From: Spiroplasma sp. SV19
Lineage (GTDB): Bacteria; Bacillota_I; Bacilli_A; Mycoplasmatales; Mycoplasmataceae
NCBI RefSeq assembly: GCF_030060925.1
Contig: NZ_CP045455.1
Coordinates: 558,001 to 622,000, forward strand
Reading direction: 5' to 3'
DNA length: 64,000 bases
Part shown: in pieces, positions 41,205 through 53,740 of the stretch
Layout: every line of letters starts with the position of its first letter
Position numbering within the stretch: position 1 is the first letter of the stretch
Notes under the pieces: model-generated
The model's input: the letters and a program-made list of their open reading frames with translations, nothing else
What the model was told of the DNA's origin: nothing
The model's database searches: none
Translations under genes and position numbers: made by a program

Positions 41205-42588
41205 AAATATGAATGGCATGTCCTTCTAAACCGTGCGCAACTTCCATTATAATTTCTGATAAAGTTGGATGCGGATGAATTGTTTTTCCAAGTTCATGAA
41301 TTGTTCCTTCCGTTTCCATACATAATGTAATTTCTGAAATCATATCCGTTGCTGTTGCTGCAATAATATGAGCTCCTAAAATTTCACCATATTTTGGTTC
41401 ACATAAAATTTTAACAAATCCATCAGTTTCACCATCAGCAAGCGCTTTTCCATTAGCTGCTAACGGAAACTTAAAGGCTTTATAAGCAATTTTATCTTTA
41501 ATTGCTTGCTCTTCAGTGATTCCAACTGTTGCAACTTCTGGGAATGAATAAATACATGACGGAATACGATTATAATTCATTTTTTCATTTTTTCCTTTAA
41601 TATTATCAATTACTAAAAGTCCTTGTGCTGAAGCAACATGTGCTAACATTGCTTTTCCAACAACATCGCCAATCGCATAAACACCAGGTAAATTAGTACG
41701 ACATTGATCATCAACTTCGATATTTTTTCGTTCCCCAATTTTTAAACCAATATTTTCAAAACCAGTTGTCACAGGAGCACGCCCAACTGACACTAAACAA
41801 TAGTCAGTTGCTAATTTAACTTCTTTACCTTCGCTATTATCATAAATAACTGTTTTACCTTTAATTTCTTTAATTTTAACCGAGGTTTCAATTTTAACTT
41901 TATTTTTAATTAATAGTTTTGTTAATTCTTCGCGAATATCTTTATCTAACATTTCTAAAATTGTGTCTAAACCTTGTAAAATTGTTACTTCTGTTCCTAA
42001 ACGACGGTATAAACAAGCAAATTCAATCCCAATAACACCACCACCAATAATTGCTAGTTTTTTTGGAATTTGCGGTAATGATAAAGCTTCTGTTGATGAA
42101 ATAACATAACCATCTTTTTCCGCTTGTTCAAACCCTGGCAATGGTAAATTACGTGAAACACTTCCTGTTGCAATAATTAAGTTTGTCCCTGCATAACGTT
42201 TTCCCGCGACTTCAATAGTATTTTTATCAATTGCTTTTGCTTCGCCTTTAACTAAGTCAACCTTATTTTTTTTCAATAAGAACTCAACCCCTTTTGTTAA
42301 TTGCGTTACCACTTTTGTTTTTCGCTCTTGCATTTTTACTCAATTTGGAGCAACTTCTGCCATTTTTGAAATATCAATTCCATAAGCATCGGCATGCCCA
42401 ATTAAATCATAAACTTTACTACTTTTTAATAACGCTTTGGTTGGAATACAACCAACATTTAAACAAACCCCACCATAATATTCTTTTTCAACAATTAATG
42501 TTTTTAAACCTTCTTGGGCTGCTTTAATTGCCGTAACATAGCCACCTGGACCAGCACCGACAACAATTACATCATATTTATTTTCCAT
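41203..42588 (-). CDS. pdhD: Dihydrolipoamide dehydrogenase (PDH E3)
   Basis: The 461-residue flavoprotein reoxidises lipoyl groups and makes NADH. The FAD site [12 protein letters not shown] is at residues 9-20, the redox pair in CLNVGC at 42-47, the NAD site [12 protein letters not shown] near 180, and the C-terminal HPHPTLSE with the catalytic His. Many mollicute E3 proteins carry an extra N-terminal lipoyl domain; this one does not. It is the last gene of the nox-lplA-pdhABCD run. A TGA Trp lies at 42337-42339. Confidence 0.96.
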
Positions 42589-42604
42589 CTTATGACCTCT
42601 TCTC

Positions 42605-43885
42605 TTACAATAATAATAAAGCTGGTGATTCTAATAATTCAGTTACACGTGCTAAAAAGCGTCCACCATCAGCGCCATCAATTAAACGATGATCAATTGT
42701 TAATGACAATGGTAAAATTGAACTAATTTCAACTTCATTGTTGCTATTAATTATTGGGGTTTTCTTAATAATTCCAACTCCTAAAATTGCAACTTCTGGG
42801 AAATTAATAACTGGTGTTGCTAATTCAATTCCAGCTGACCCAAAATTTGTAATTGTGAAAGTTCCATCTTTCATTTCATCTGGTTTTAATTTACGTTCAC
42901 GTGTTTTTGATGCTAAATCATTAACCATTTTCGCAATTTGCATTACATTTAACTGATCAACACCTTTCACAACCGGAACCATTAATCCCGTTGGAGTGTC
43001 GGTTGCCATCCCAATATTATAGTAATCTTTGAAAATAATTTCTTGTTGTTCTTGATCGTATGAAGAATTTAAAATTGGAAAATCTTTCAAAGCAATTGCA
43101 CAAGCTTTCATAAAGAACGGCATATAAGTTAATTTAACACCTTGTTTTTCTGCTTGTCCTTTTAATTGCGTTCTAATTTCAATTAATTTTGTAACATCAA
43201 TATTTTTCATTAATGTTGTTTCGGCAATAACTGTTTTTGACAATGTCATTTGTTTAGCAATTGCCTTACGAATTGGTGACATTGGTTCACGACGAACAGC
43301 ACCTGTTGCATTAATTTTTGGAATTTCAATTGGTGTTATTGATAATGATGGCCCACTTGTTGCTGCTGTTCCACCACCTTGTGATAAATCAGCTTTCATA
43401 ATTCTCCCATTTGGTCCTGATCCTTGAATTTTTGTCAAATCAACTTTTAAATCAGCGGCCATTTTTCGTACAAGTGGTGTTGATAAGACATTACTATTGT
43501 TTTGATTATTTTCATTATTACTACTTGGTAAATGACGAGGAGCTAAAACAGTATTTGAAATTGGCACTGCCCCCACTACTCCAGCTGCTTTTTCTTCTTC
43601 TACTGGAGCTGCTACTGGTTGTGCTGATGCTGAATCAGCACTATCTGCACCACCATCATCAATTTCAACTACAACATCACCAACATAAATTGTGTCACCA
43701 ACATTCATATTAATTTTGCTAACAATTCCATCACAGGGAGCATAAATTTCTGTATTAACTTTATCTGTTTCAACAGCAAACATTTCATCTCCATCTTTAA
43801 TTTTATCGCCAACTTTAATCATAATATTAGCAACTTTTCCTTCAGTTAATCCTTCTCCGATATCTGCAAATTTAAATTTAACCAT
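42605..43885 (-). CDS. pdhC: Dihydrolipoamide acetyltransferase (PDH E2)
   Basis: The 426-residue core enzyme has one lipoyl domain (residues 1-78, lipoyl Lys42 in VETDKVNTE) and an Ala-rich linker. A peripheral-subunit binding segment follows ([12 protein letters not shown] to [12 protein letters not shown], about 130-165), then the catalytic domain. The active-site His399 is in DHRLIDG. It lies 16 bases before pdhD. It serves as the intact reference for the inactive-looking relative at 49621-51891. Confidence 0.96.
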   Translation of the reverse strand: MVKFKFADIGEGLTEGKVANIMIKVGDKIKDGDEMFAVETDKVNTEIYAPCDGIVSKINMNVGDTIYVGDVVVEIDDGGADSADSASAQPVAAPVEEEKAAGVVGAVPISNTVLAPRHLPSSNNENNQNNSNVLSTPLVRKMAADLKVDLTKIQGSGPNGRIMKADLSQGGGTAATSGPSLSITPIEIPKINATGAVRREPMSPIRKAIAKQMTLSKTVIAETTLMKNIDVTKLIEIRTQLKGQAEKQGVKLTYMPFFMKACAIALKDFPILNSSYDQEQQEIIFKDYYNIGMATDTPTGLMVPVVKGVDQLNVMQIAKMVNDLASKTRERKLKPDEMKDGTFTITNFGSAGIELATPVINFPEVAILGVGIIKKTPIINSNNEVEISSILPLSLTIDHRLIDGADGGRFLARVTELLESPALLLL

Positions 43886-43903
43886 TTTTCTTACAACTCC
43901 TAT

Positions 43904-44893
43904 CTAAAATTGGTAGTTAATTAATTCTTTAATTTTAACAACAATTTTTTGTACTGATGGTTGATGATAATGTTCTCCACGATCAAACGGAATAATAATA
44001 TCATAACCTGTTACCCGTCCAGCCGGGGCTTTTAAATATTCAAAACAATTTTCATTAACTGTTGTAATTACTTCTGCTGCAACTGAAAATGAACGAACCG
44101 CTTCGTGGACAACTAAAATACGACCAGTTTTTTTAACTGATTCAATAACCATATCACGATCTCATGGTTGAATTGTTCGTAAGTCAATTAAATCAACATT
44201 AACATTAACTCCTTCTTCTTTTAATTGTGCCAATGCTTTTTCACATTCACCAACCTGTGCTCCATAAGTAACAATTGTTAAATCATCTCCTTCTTGAATT
44301 TTATAACCTTCCCCAATTGGTAGGGTATAATATTCATCCGGAATTTCTTGTTTAAAGGCACGATAAATTTTTGTTGGTTCTAAAAAAATTACTGGGTCTG
44401 GTGATTCCACAGCAGCTAACAATAATCCTTTAGTATCATACGGTGTTGAAGGAATAATTACTTTTAATCCAGGGTTATGCGAAAACATCGCTTCCATTGC
44501 TTCTGAGTGATGTTCTAAGGCACGAATTCCTCCCCCCATTGGCATACGAACAATTAATGGACAAGTGAAACGTCCGCGTGAACGATTACGCATACGCGCC
44601 ACGTGTGTGAAAAGCTGTTGTAACGCAGGATATGAAAATCCTTCAAATTGCATTTCAACAATTGGTTTCATTCCATTAATAGCCATTCCAACGGCAGTTC
44701 CAACTAAAGTTGCTTCGGCAATTGGCGCATCAAAACAACGGTCTTCACTATATTTTTCTTGTAACCCAACAGTTGCCCGGAAAACTCCTCCTTCGAATCC
44801 AGCGTCTTCTCCATACACAACAACATTCTGGTGTTTTTCCATTGCTAAATCTAAAGCATGTGTTAATGCTTGAATATTATTTACAACTGGCAT
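43904..44893 (-). CDS. pdhB: Pyruvate dehydrogenase E1 beta subunit
   Basis: The 329-residue subunit completes the E1 active site. Features are VYGEDAGFEGGVFRAT, EATLVGTAVGMAINGMKP, RMPMGGGIRALEHHSE and LIDLRTIQPWD, all typical of E1 beta. The C-terminal domain binds E2. Its ATG shares a base with the pdhA stop (TAATG), so equal amounts are made. A TGA Trp falls at the conserved LRTIQPW position. Confidence 0.96.
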
Positions 44894-45996
44894 TAGTGAT
44901 GTCCTCCTTTACTTGGATATTTTGCAAAAAATGCTTCTGCCTCTTGGTATTGTTCTTCTAAGAATTTTGGCATTTCAGCATATGTATAAGCAAAAATATC
45001 ATGAATTGAAACATTATTATTTTCCTCAACTCAAGCAAATTCACCTTTAACAAATTTATCTTGTTCAGCATCTAATGCTTCTTGTTCTTTGTCTGACCAT
45101 TTTTTTTGCGCAATTAAATATGCTTTTAAACGAATCAATGGATCTTTTTTCAAAGCTTCTTCATGTAATTTTTCATCACGATAAACTTTTGGATCATCTG
45201 CTGATGAGTGTGCTCCTAAACGATAAGTATTACATTCAATTAGTGATGGTCCTTCTCCTTTACGAGCAAAGTTAATTGCTTCTTGCACGGCACCATATAC
45301 CGCAAAAAAATCATTACCATCAACTAAAATATTACGCATTCCAACCGCAACTCCTTTAACTGCAAAATTAATTGCTTTTGTTGCTTTACGACGTGGTGTT
45401 GAAATCGCATATTGGTTATTTTCTACAATAAAAATTGCTGGTACTTCATGTAACTGAGCCATGTTAATTGCTTCATAAAATTCTCCTTCTGAAGTACCTC
45501 CATCACCAGTTGTTGTAATAACAACTCCATCGCGTTTATTATACTTTTCAGCAAACGCTAAACCTGTTGCATGTGAATATTGCGTTGCAATTGGAATATT
45601 TACTGGCAAAGTATTAATCCCTTCTGGCATTTTACTTCCCATTTCATTTCCACATCAATATAACATAATGTTTCGCATTGGAACGCCCGTTGCTAATCAA
45701 GCAGCATTATTTCGGTATGCTGAAGAAAATCAATCTTTTCCTTTAATAATTTGCATTCCATATGCTACTTCTGTTGCTTCTTGTCCCGTCGAAGATAAAA
45801 ACGATAACATTCGCCCTTGACGCTGAATTTTATTTTGAAAATCATCTTGACGACGTGATAAACACATTAACTTATAAGCGGTTAAAACTTCATCATCGCT
45901 AATTTTCGGCATCAATTCTGGTTTAACAATTTTTCCTGTTGCATCCATAATTTGAAGCATTTCATTTTTTAACGAATTAAACTTGTCAAAATACAT
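44893..45996 (-). CDS. pdhA: Pyruvate dehydrogenase E1 alpha subunit
   Basis: The 367-residue subunit binds thiamine diphosphate through GDGGTSEGEFYEAIN and the following ENN. It decarboxylates pyruvate. LGAHSSADDPKVYRD is the usual phosphorylation-loop equivalent, and RQGRMLSFLSSTGQEA matches the N-terminus of the family. Several TGA Trp codons are needed. It ends with a short basic-acidic tail and starts at ATG 45996, 36 bases behind lplA. Confidence 0.96.
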
Positions 45997-46031
45997 TTTT
46001 AATTACATCCTTTCTGTTCTTGTGTCACTTT

Positions 46032-47018
46032 TTAATTAAAAATAACATCTAAGATTTCTTGTGTTTCAAATTTTTCTCCAAAAATTTCTTTAATATCACT
46101 TTTTAATAATTCAATTTTAATTTTCTCCGGGCTATATTCACAACCTGTTAACAATGCTTCAAGATGGTTTGTTCCACCTGAACCTAAAAAATCACCATAA
46201 AATTTGATATTTGTAATTTTTCCTTCATTAACATTTAAACGAACATCAACAGTTCCTTTTCCTTCATAACGAATTTTATTTTGATAACTAAATTCTGGTG
46301 AATTACCAAAGTTTCAATCTCATGTGCGATATTTTTCATCCGCTAATTTATTAGCAGCAGCAATAATATCTGACGGCAAATCAACTACCGTTGTTCCTTG
46401 CGCTAATAGTTCTTTCATAATAAAATTCATAAATTGATCAATTGTAATATCATTTTCTAACAATGGTCGAATATTAGTTACTCGCGCTGGAATTGATTTA
46501 ATTCCTTTTGAAACAATCTTACTCTGATCAACATTTAGATATTTCTGCATCTTGCTTAAATCAACATCAAACAAAATTGTTCCATGATGTAATAAGCGAT
46601 CCTTATATCTTATTTGAGCATTTCCAGAAATTTTTTTACCATCAATTTCAATATCATTTTTACCGGCAAATTTAGCATTTAAACCAAGTTTTTGTAAAAC
46701 ATTGATAATAGGTTGCAAAATACTTTCATAATTTTTTGCGATTTCATTATCTTTATCAACAATAATAGAAAAACATAAATTTCCATCATCTTGATAAACA
46801 GCTCCTCCCCCAGTAATTCGTCTAACAACATTTACTTTATCAGTTTCAACTGCTTGTAAATTAATTTCTTCAATTGTATTTTGATTACGACCAATGACAA
46901 TTGTATTAGAATTTTTTCACAAAAAGAAAATATTGTCTTTAATATTACTTTTTAAAAGATATTCATCTAAAGCTAAATTAAAATAAACATCTGTGGAAGG
47001 ATTTTTAAAACAAATCAT
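46032..47018 (-). CDS. lplA: Lipoate-protein ligase
   Basis: The 328-residue enzyme attaches free lipoate to E2. It has the family sequence RRITGGGAVYQDDGN near residue 71, the lipoyl-AMP site GNAQIRYKDRLLHHGTIL with Lys, and a C-terminal accessory domain (NVNEGKITNIKFYGDFLG). It sits between nox and pdhA in the same direction, which fits a mollicute that scavenges lipoate. Its ATG lies 2 bases behind the nox stop. Confidence 0.93.
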
Positions 47019-47020
47019 AA

Positions 47021-48379
47021 TTATTTTTTAAAGTAATTTAAACCTAATACCTCTAATGCTGGTAAAGTAATAAAGTTATATGGTTTATTAAAATGTGGCA
47101 AGAAGAAAATATCAACTAATGGTAATTCATCAATTGTAACTCCTTTCATAATTGCCAATGAAAACATATACATAACTTCTGTATGATTAGCTACTGAACC
47201 AACTTGTGCTCCAATAATTTTTCGTGTTTTTTTATCTCAAAGAATTTTGATTAAAACTTCTTGGTAAGATGCCATAAATTCTGGACGATCATTATCCGTA
47301 AAAGTAATCTGTTCATAATCAAAACCAAGATCTTTAGCAACTGTTTCAGTTACTCCTGTTGACGCTAATGCTCAACCAAAAACATTAATTGCATTTGAAC
47401 CTTGAAATCCTGGTGATGCTAAACCTTCTAGTTTTAAAGCATTAACAGCAGCAATAACTCCTGTTCGAACAGCATTTGTTGCTAAAGCAATATATGCTGG
47501 TGCTTTTTTAGCATTATCATAAACTTCAACACAATCACCAACAGCAAAAATATTTGGATCTGAAGTTCTCATATATTGATCAACCATAATTGCGGCATTT
47601 TTGTCTAAATCGACAACACCATTTAAAATTTCTGTTGCAGGTTTAAATCCAACTGATCAAATTACTAAATCAGCATCATATGATCCTTTATCAGTTACTA
47701 CTTTTGTTACCTTGTTATTATTTCCTTCGAATTTAACAACTTTTTCCCCACCACGTAAATTAACACCTGCTTCACGCATTGCGTTTTCAACTTTATCAGT
47801 AAATGGTTTATCGTAATAACGTGGCATAATACGATCTGAAATATCAACTAGGGTCACATTTTTCCCTTTTTGGTGAAAAGCATCAACTAATTCAACGCCA
47901 ATGTATCCTGCTCCACACACAACTACATTTTTAATATTTTTATCATCATTTGCTTTTTTTACCAATTCCCCATGTTGGTATCATTTAACAATATGAACGC
48001 CTTCTTGGTTAATGCCCTCAATTGGTGGGATAATTGGTCATGAACCAATTGCTAAAATCAATTTATCATAATTATCATCAAATTCTTTGCCCGTTTTTAA
48101 ATCTTTTACTCGAATTTTTTGACTTTTATTATCAATTGATAATACTTCATGCTCCATATTTACTTTAATACCTTCACTTTGCAAAATTTCTGGTGAAGCA
48201 TAAAATAAGCCTTTTGGATCTTTTACCTCTCCTGAAACTCATAATGCAATCCCACATCCCAAAAACGAAATATTGTTGTTTTTATCATAAGTAACAATTT
48301 CTGCTTTAGGATCTAGTCTTCTTAAAGTTCTAACAGCAGTTGTCCCCGCATGATTAGTTCCGACTACAATAACTTTCAT
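47021..48379 (-). CDS. nox: Water-forming NADH oxidase
   Basis: The 452-residue flavoprotein reduces O2 to water with NADH and so regenerates NAD for glycolysis and PDH. The FAD site is VIVVGTNHAGTTA, the redox-active Cys42 is in FLGCGI, the NAD site is VVCGAGYIGVELVDAF, and FAVGDCVEV binds FAD at the end of the core. Cys42 and length match the Nox/CoA-disulfide reductase group. It heads the run to pdhD and has its own promoter. Confidence 0.93.
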
Positions 48380-48515
48380 TTCTATTCTCCTTCTCTATTC
48401 TTATAATATTTTTAGTTTTTTCGATATAACCAACTAAAAAAATGCTCATAGTTATATTTAAAACTGCGGCACTTATTCCTGAAAATTAAATCATACCGTA
48501 ATTCTATTATATACC

Positions 48516-48521
48516 TGCCAC
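48516..48521 (-). promoter_or_regulatory. Candidate -10 of the nox-lplA-pdh operon
   Basis: TATAAT within GGTATATAAT on the minus strand lies about 135 bases before the nox start. No convincing -35 is visible. The long leader between it and nox contains no recognised structure. Confidence 0.4.
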
Positions 48522-48565
48522 AAAAAATAGAAAAGAAAAAGACACTAAAAACGCAAGAAAACTAA

Positions 48566-48602
48566 AAAAATACCAAAATTTTTGAAAAATTATGGTATTT
48601 TT
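48566..48602 (-). terminator. Terminator of yhaM
   Basis: An outer stem AAAAATACCA / TGGTATTTTT encloses an AT-rich inner stem and is followed by a T-rich run on the minus strand, 15 bases behind the yhaM stop. Confidence 0.7.
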
Positions 48603-48616
48603 AAATACAATAAAGG

Positions 48617-49558
48617 TTATTTTTCAAAATGCTTTAAAAATCAGCGTCCTTCAACCGCCAATAACCGTTGTGTTTGTTCATTAACTGGTGTTTTTTCTAA
48701 TTCCTTATCAATTCGATAAATTCGTGCATCTAAATTATCTAAAAATGACAAAATTTCAGCTTCTAACAAGTGTGGTTCAACTGGTGACCCATATTCTAAG
48801 CGGCCATGGCTAGCTAAAATCATATGTTCTAATAAAATAATTTTCTCAGAATTTAAATTATTAATTTTAGCCATATGGTTTAACTCATTTGCCATAATTG
48901 AAATATGACCAAGTAATTTACCTTCTAATGAAAAATCATTAGTTGCACCACTTGTAATTTCAATAACTTTTCCTAAATCATGTAAAATAACACCACAATA
49001 TAAAAGTTCAGCATCAATTAAACGGTCAAAATATACATTAGCAACATTCTTAGCCATTTTTAACATTGTTAAACTATGTCAAATTAGCCCCGACTTAATT
49101 TCATGATGGTTACGAATTGCTGCTGGTCAAATTTTAAATTGTTCACCATATTTGGTTAAAATTAATGTCATAATTTCCCGATATTCTGGTGTTTGCATTG
49201 CTTGTACTGTGGCAATGATTTCATCATACATTACATCAGGTGAAAGTGGTGCGACTTCAATAAAATCTTCTAAGTTAATACTATCATTATCAACAATGTC
49301 ATAAGTATTAATTTTTGCTTGCAATACTTTTCGATATTCAATAATATTAATATTTACTTTATAGCAATTCCCCTTATTTCAACATTCAATATCAGCAGGA
49401 CGAGCATCTCATAACCGTGCCTCAATTGTTCCTGTACGATCTTTTAATGTGATTGATAAATAAGTACTCCCATTTGAGGCAGTTCCTTGTGTTACTTTAT
49501 CAGCAATTACCACTAATTCAATATTATTGGTCTCTTTTGTTAAGTCTTTAATATTCAT
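48617..49558 (-). CDS. 3'-5' exoribonuclease YhaM (OB plus HD domains)
   Basis: The 313-residue nuclease has an N-terminal OB-fold (residues 1-90, GSTYLSITLKDRTGTIEARLWDA). An HD metal-phosphohydrolase domain follows: SGLIWHSLTM, the paired HDLGK near residue 190, and HMILASHGRLEYGSP with later His ligands. This is the YhaM/CBF1 layout. It trims RNA ends and takes part in mRNA decay, matching the RNase J also in this window. Several TGA Trp codons lie in it. Confidence 0.9.
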
Positions 49559-49581
49559 TGTCTTCTTTCCCTTCTAAAAAT

Positions 49582-49617
49582 AAAAAAGTGCGTAATGAAG
49601 AAAAACATCACTTTTTT
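49582..49617 (-). terminator. Terminator between the E2-like gene and yhaM
   Basis: AAAAAAGTG and CACTTTTTT form a 9-bp stem with an 18-base loop and a T run on the minus strand, directly behind the stop at 49621. Confidence 0.65.
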
Positions 49618-49620
49618 GCT

Positions 49621-51891
49621 TTATAATAATAATCCTGGATTTGATAATAAATATGCAACATAATGAGCAAATTTACTTGCTTCAGTAACATCAACCACCG
49701 CTTCATTATAACCAAGTGTAATAACCATAATATCACGAATTGTAATATCATTTTTTTCAACAACAACTGGTTTTTTAAAGATAATTCCCATTGCAATTCC
49801 AGCAACATTATCTTCTGGGATGGTAAAAGTCCCTCGTGTAATTCCATATTCACCATAATTCACAATTGAAAAGGAAGCATCTTGATAATCTTTTTCAGTT
49901 AATTTGTCATTAACAGTTTGTTCAATTAATCTTGTTGATTTTAAAGCAATTTCCTTAATTGATTCATTTTTTAAATCATATAAGACAGGCATTTTCACTC
50001 CCGCATCAATATCAACACTAAAAGCAATATTATAAAATCATTTTAGTAAAAGCGCATGTTCTTTACTAATAAATGATGAATTTAAAATTGGAAATTTTTT
50101 TAAACCATCATAAACTGCCTTAATATAAAATGGCAACAATGTTAATTCAAGTTCATTTGGTGCATATGCTTCGCGCATAATTGACAGTAAACTAACTAAT
50201 TCACTAACATCAACTTCAACATCAATAAAACTATGGGCAATATTTTTTCTACTCTCCATAATTTCTTTTGCCCGTTTAATTGCTTGATGATTTAATTTAA
50301 CTTGATCAGCACGCAAATCTTGATTATCATTATCAACAATTGCCTTTTCTTTAATATGTTTTAGTGTTTCAAGATGTGATTTTGAATGTGTTGTTGAATG
50401 AGCTTTTGGTTCGGCAGAATGCACAGCAGATTCATCATCGTTACTATGAACTTTTGAATGTGAAACAACATGTGATTTTGTTGCTTTGTCATGTTCAGTA
50501 GGCGCTGAATGCAATACCTGATGTGGCTTAGAGTGCGAAGCAGAATGTGAACTAGAACTTTCATCAGAATGGGTTTTTGAATGCGTAATATGTGATTTTG
50601 CATTTTCAGCCGGTTCTAAATGCGAAGCGGGATGCGATTTTGAATGTTCCGAATGGGTTTTTATTTCTTCATTAGATGTAGCAGATTCACTATGATTATT
50701 ATGCACCACTGTATGTGGGACAACATGCGGTTTTGTTGTTTTATCGTGGTCAGCATGTGTTGAATCCGAGACATAATGGGGCTTTGATTCAGCAGAATGC
50801 ACAACAGTTTCACCATCGTTACTATGAACTTTTGAATGTGAAACAACAGGCGGTTTTAAATGGGGAGAATGACCTTCAACATCTGTCGAATGTGAATTAT
50901 TATTTACTTTTGTTGTAGTTACACTTGGGTCTTCTAAAACATCATGCCCTAAATTTGAGGGCGCATTAATTCCTTCAATATTTGAAGTAGATAAAACAAT
51001 ATCTTCCCCTAATTCTTCTAATGTTAAATCTTCATTAAAATAAATTGTTTCTGGATTATCATCACCTAAAATTAATTCCTTTTCATTACTCTCTTGATTT
51101 AACTCATCTTGAATATCAGTATACATACGATGAATCATCGTATTTGATATTTCATCATAGGTTTGTGTTCTTTCACTCATTTCTGCTGATAATGCTAAAT
51201 CTTGTTCTAAATGTGCAATATCTTCAATAATTTCTTCTTGAATATTAATAGTTTCCAAATCATCTTTAACCATTGTTAAATTGTCTTTTAATTGTCCAAG
51301 GTCTTTTTTCAAAGTTTTAATATTATTTTCAGTTGGAATATTTTCAATAACATTTTCAACCTTATCTTTCAAAAGAAATGATGTTGTGCTAACACTATCT
51401 TGAAATAAATTTTCTGACACTTGTTGTGCTGATGACACTTCTGACTTCAATTCAATTGTCGGATCAAAATCATTCTTAGGGTTTTCGCCAGCAACTTCTC
51501 GGGCTAATAATGTTTCGATTAATTCTTCACGAAAAATTTCAGTTTCTGATTTTTTAATATCAACAGATGGATTGTTATGTGTATTATACTTTGATGAACC
51601 ACTAAAAGAACTAGTATTATAATCTTGACTAGTTTCATACTTTTGTTCATTAAGAGTAGGTTCTGATGGTGCTATTTCTAATAAAATATCACCACTATTA
51701 ATAACTTTATTTTCATAAGCAATAAGATTTTGTACTTCACCGGCTTCTGGTGTTTTTATTTCATATACTTTATTTTGGGTGATGACATTAGCAATTTTAT
51801 CTCCTGCTTGAACTTTTTGGTGATTTTTAACAAAAAGTTTATCTATAATACCTTTGCGATTATCATCAGCTTCAAATATAATCTTTGCCAT
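49621..51891 (-). CDS. E2-like protein with His-rich linker and degenerate catalytic site
   Basis: The 756-residue protein starts with a lipoyl-like domain (1-75; possible lipoyl Lys41 in TQNKVYEIKTP). It then has an acidic coiled-coil region (100-300) and a His/Ser-rich low-complexity stretch (about 340-510, HSKVHSN and SHSASHSKPH repeats). It ends in an acyltransferase-like domain (540-756: KKFPILNSSF, ITRGTFTIPEDNVAG, ITLGYNEAVVD). Against E2 consensus LTLSYDHRVIDG, the catalytic DHR is NEA (729-731) and DG is DV, so acetyl transfer should be lost. The true E2 is 6 kb away. A structural E2 partner, lipoyl scaffold or metal-binding protein is possible. One TGA at 50035-50037 joins the two parts. 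Confidence 0.85.
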
Positions 51892-51917
51892 TTAGTACCC
51901 CCCTATTTTCTAAATAT

Positions 51918-51926
51918 ATCTTAGCA
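51918..51926 (-). promoter_or_regulatory. Extended -10 promoter of the E2-like gene
   Basis: TGCTAAGAT on the minus strand, 27 bases before the start, is an extended -10 with one mismatch. Confidence 0.45.
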
Positions 51927-51931
51927 CACTT

Positions 51932-53608
51932 TTAAGCATTTAAATAATTAGTTTCTAATTCTTGGTACATTGCTTTCATTTTGGCTTTTGCTTGATCATT
52001 TGATTTATCCACACAAACAAAATAAAACTTAATTTTAGGTTCTGTCCCGCTTGCCCGAACAGCAAATCAGCTACCATCTTCAAAATAAAACTTTAATAAA
52101 TCTTGTCCTGGCATATCATATAGTCCCTCAAGGTAATCTTCTTTTTTAATACACTTGATTCCATTTAAACTAGGAATTGCTTCTTGTCGTAATTTTTGTA
52201 ACATATTTTTAATAATAATTTTCCCATCAACACTATCACGAATTAAATTAACGGTATTACAATAAAAATACCCAAATTTATCATATTGTTCAACTAAAAT
52301 ATCATATAGTGTTTTTCCTTGTTGGTGGTAATATCAACAAGCTTCAGCCAATACTAATGATGATTGAATCCCATCTTTATCACGGGTAATATCTTTTAAA
52401 ACATATCCATATGCTTCTTCAAATCCAAATAAAAACTGAATTCCATTTGCAGACGCCTTACTCATTTGATCACCAATTCATTTAAAGCCAGTTAGTGTTT
52501 TAATGACTTTAACACCATAACTTTCAGCAACTTTATCTGATAAATTACCTGTTACAAAAGTATTGTATAAAACCCCATTTGTTGGTAATGTTTTGTTCTT
52601 TTTATAATGTGAAAATAAATATTCAATTAAAACCGGAGCAGTTTCATTTCCTGTCATCAAGTAGTATTCCTTATCCGCTGTTTTAACACCAATCCCCAAA
52701 CGATCAGCATCGGGGTCATTCAAAATAATAACATCCGCATCAACCTTTTTGGCATATTTTAATGCTAAATCATAACACTCAGTTAATTCTGGATTTGGAT
52801 TAGGAGCAAAAGTAAAGTCAGGATCATTTGCAAATTGTTCTTCGACAATAATAACTTTATACCCACATTCTTGTAAAATTCGTGGGGTTCAATCTTTACT
52901 TGTTCCATGTAGATTAGAAAAGACAATTTTAATATCACGTTGTTGATTTGGATAAAACTGCATTGCTTTAACATCAGTAATATAATTTTCTTCAATTGTT
53001 AATGGAACATAAGTTATCAAAGTTGGATTTGGTTTTAATGTTAAATTAAAAACTTCCTCTTTAATTTTTAAATAATTTGCCCCAATAATATCTGTTGCCA
53101 CAGGCAAAAATTGACAACCATTATGATCATAAATTTTATAACCATTATACTCACGAGAATTATGACTAGCAGTAATAATAACTCCTGCAGTAGCACCCAT
53201 TTTCCGAATAGTATATGATACCATTGGTGTTGGTCGTAAGTCATTATTATGAAATAAAATTGCTTTAATATTATTAGTAGCAAAAATATCTGCTACTTCT
53301 TGTGCAAACGCAGTGGAAAAATGGCGATTATCATGGCCAATGACAACACCTTTTGTTTTTAAATCTGTTTCTGAATAAATTATCTTTAAATATTGCATAA
53401 ATGCTAAAGTTGCTCTTCTAATTGTATATAAATTCATTTTTCCCGTCCCAGGACCAAGCAATCCCCGCAAACCAGCTGTTCCAAATTCTAAATCATTAGA
53501 AAAAGCAGCAATTAATTCGGGTTCAGACATTTGCTGAAATTCAGCCGCTAATGTTCGATCTAAGTTTTTAGCCTTTTTCCATAAATTTAAATTATCTAAA
53601 TATGACAT
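51932..53608 (-). CDS. Phosphoglucomutase/phosphomannomutase
   Basis: The 558-residue enzyme moves phosphate between C1 and C6 of hexoses. It has LEFGTAGLRGLLGPG, the phosphoserine loop TASHNSREYNGYK near residue 143, the metal site NDPDADRLGIG near 288, the sugar loop FGFEEAYGY and the phosphate-binding RASGTEPKIKFY near 525. Length and motifs match the PgcA-type mutases of Firmicutes and mollicutes. It probably supplies glucose-1-phosphate for glycolipids or glycans. Several TGA Trp codons are used. Confidence 0.95.
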
Positions 53609-53716
53609 ATCAATTCTCCTTTAAAATTAACCCTTTTAACAATTTTATTTTATAATATTTATAACAAATTACTAGTAAATCAGCCCTTATTTTTAATAAT
53701 ATTATAAGCAAAAAAA

Positions 53717-53740
53717 ATAATCTTCATAAAGAAGATTATT
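53717..53740 (-). terminator. Terminator of the pst operon
   Basis: A 10-bp stem (AATAATCTTC, loop of four to five) directly behind the phoU stop is followed by eight T on the minus strand. Confidence 0.85.

Noticed and set aside
49621-51891. The only PDH E2 gene of the genome
   Set aside because: pdhC at 42605-43885 has intact lipoyl and DHRLIDG motifs and sits in the pdh operon, while this protein lacks the catalytic His.
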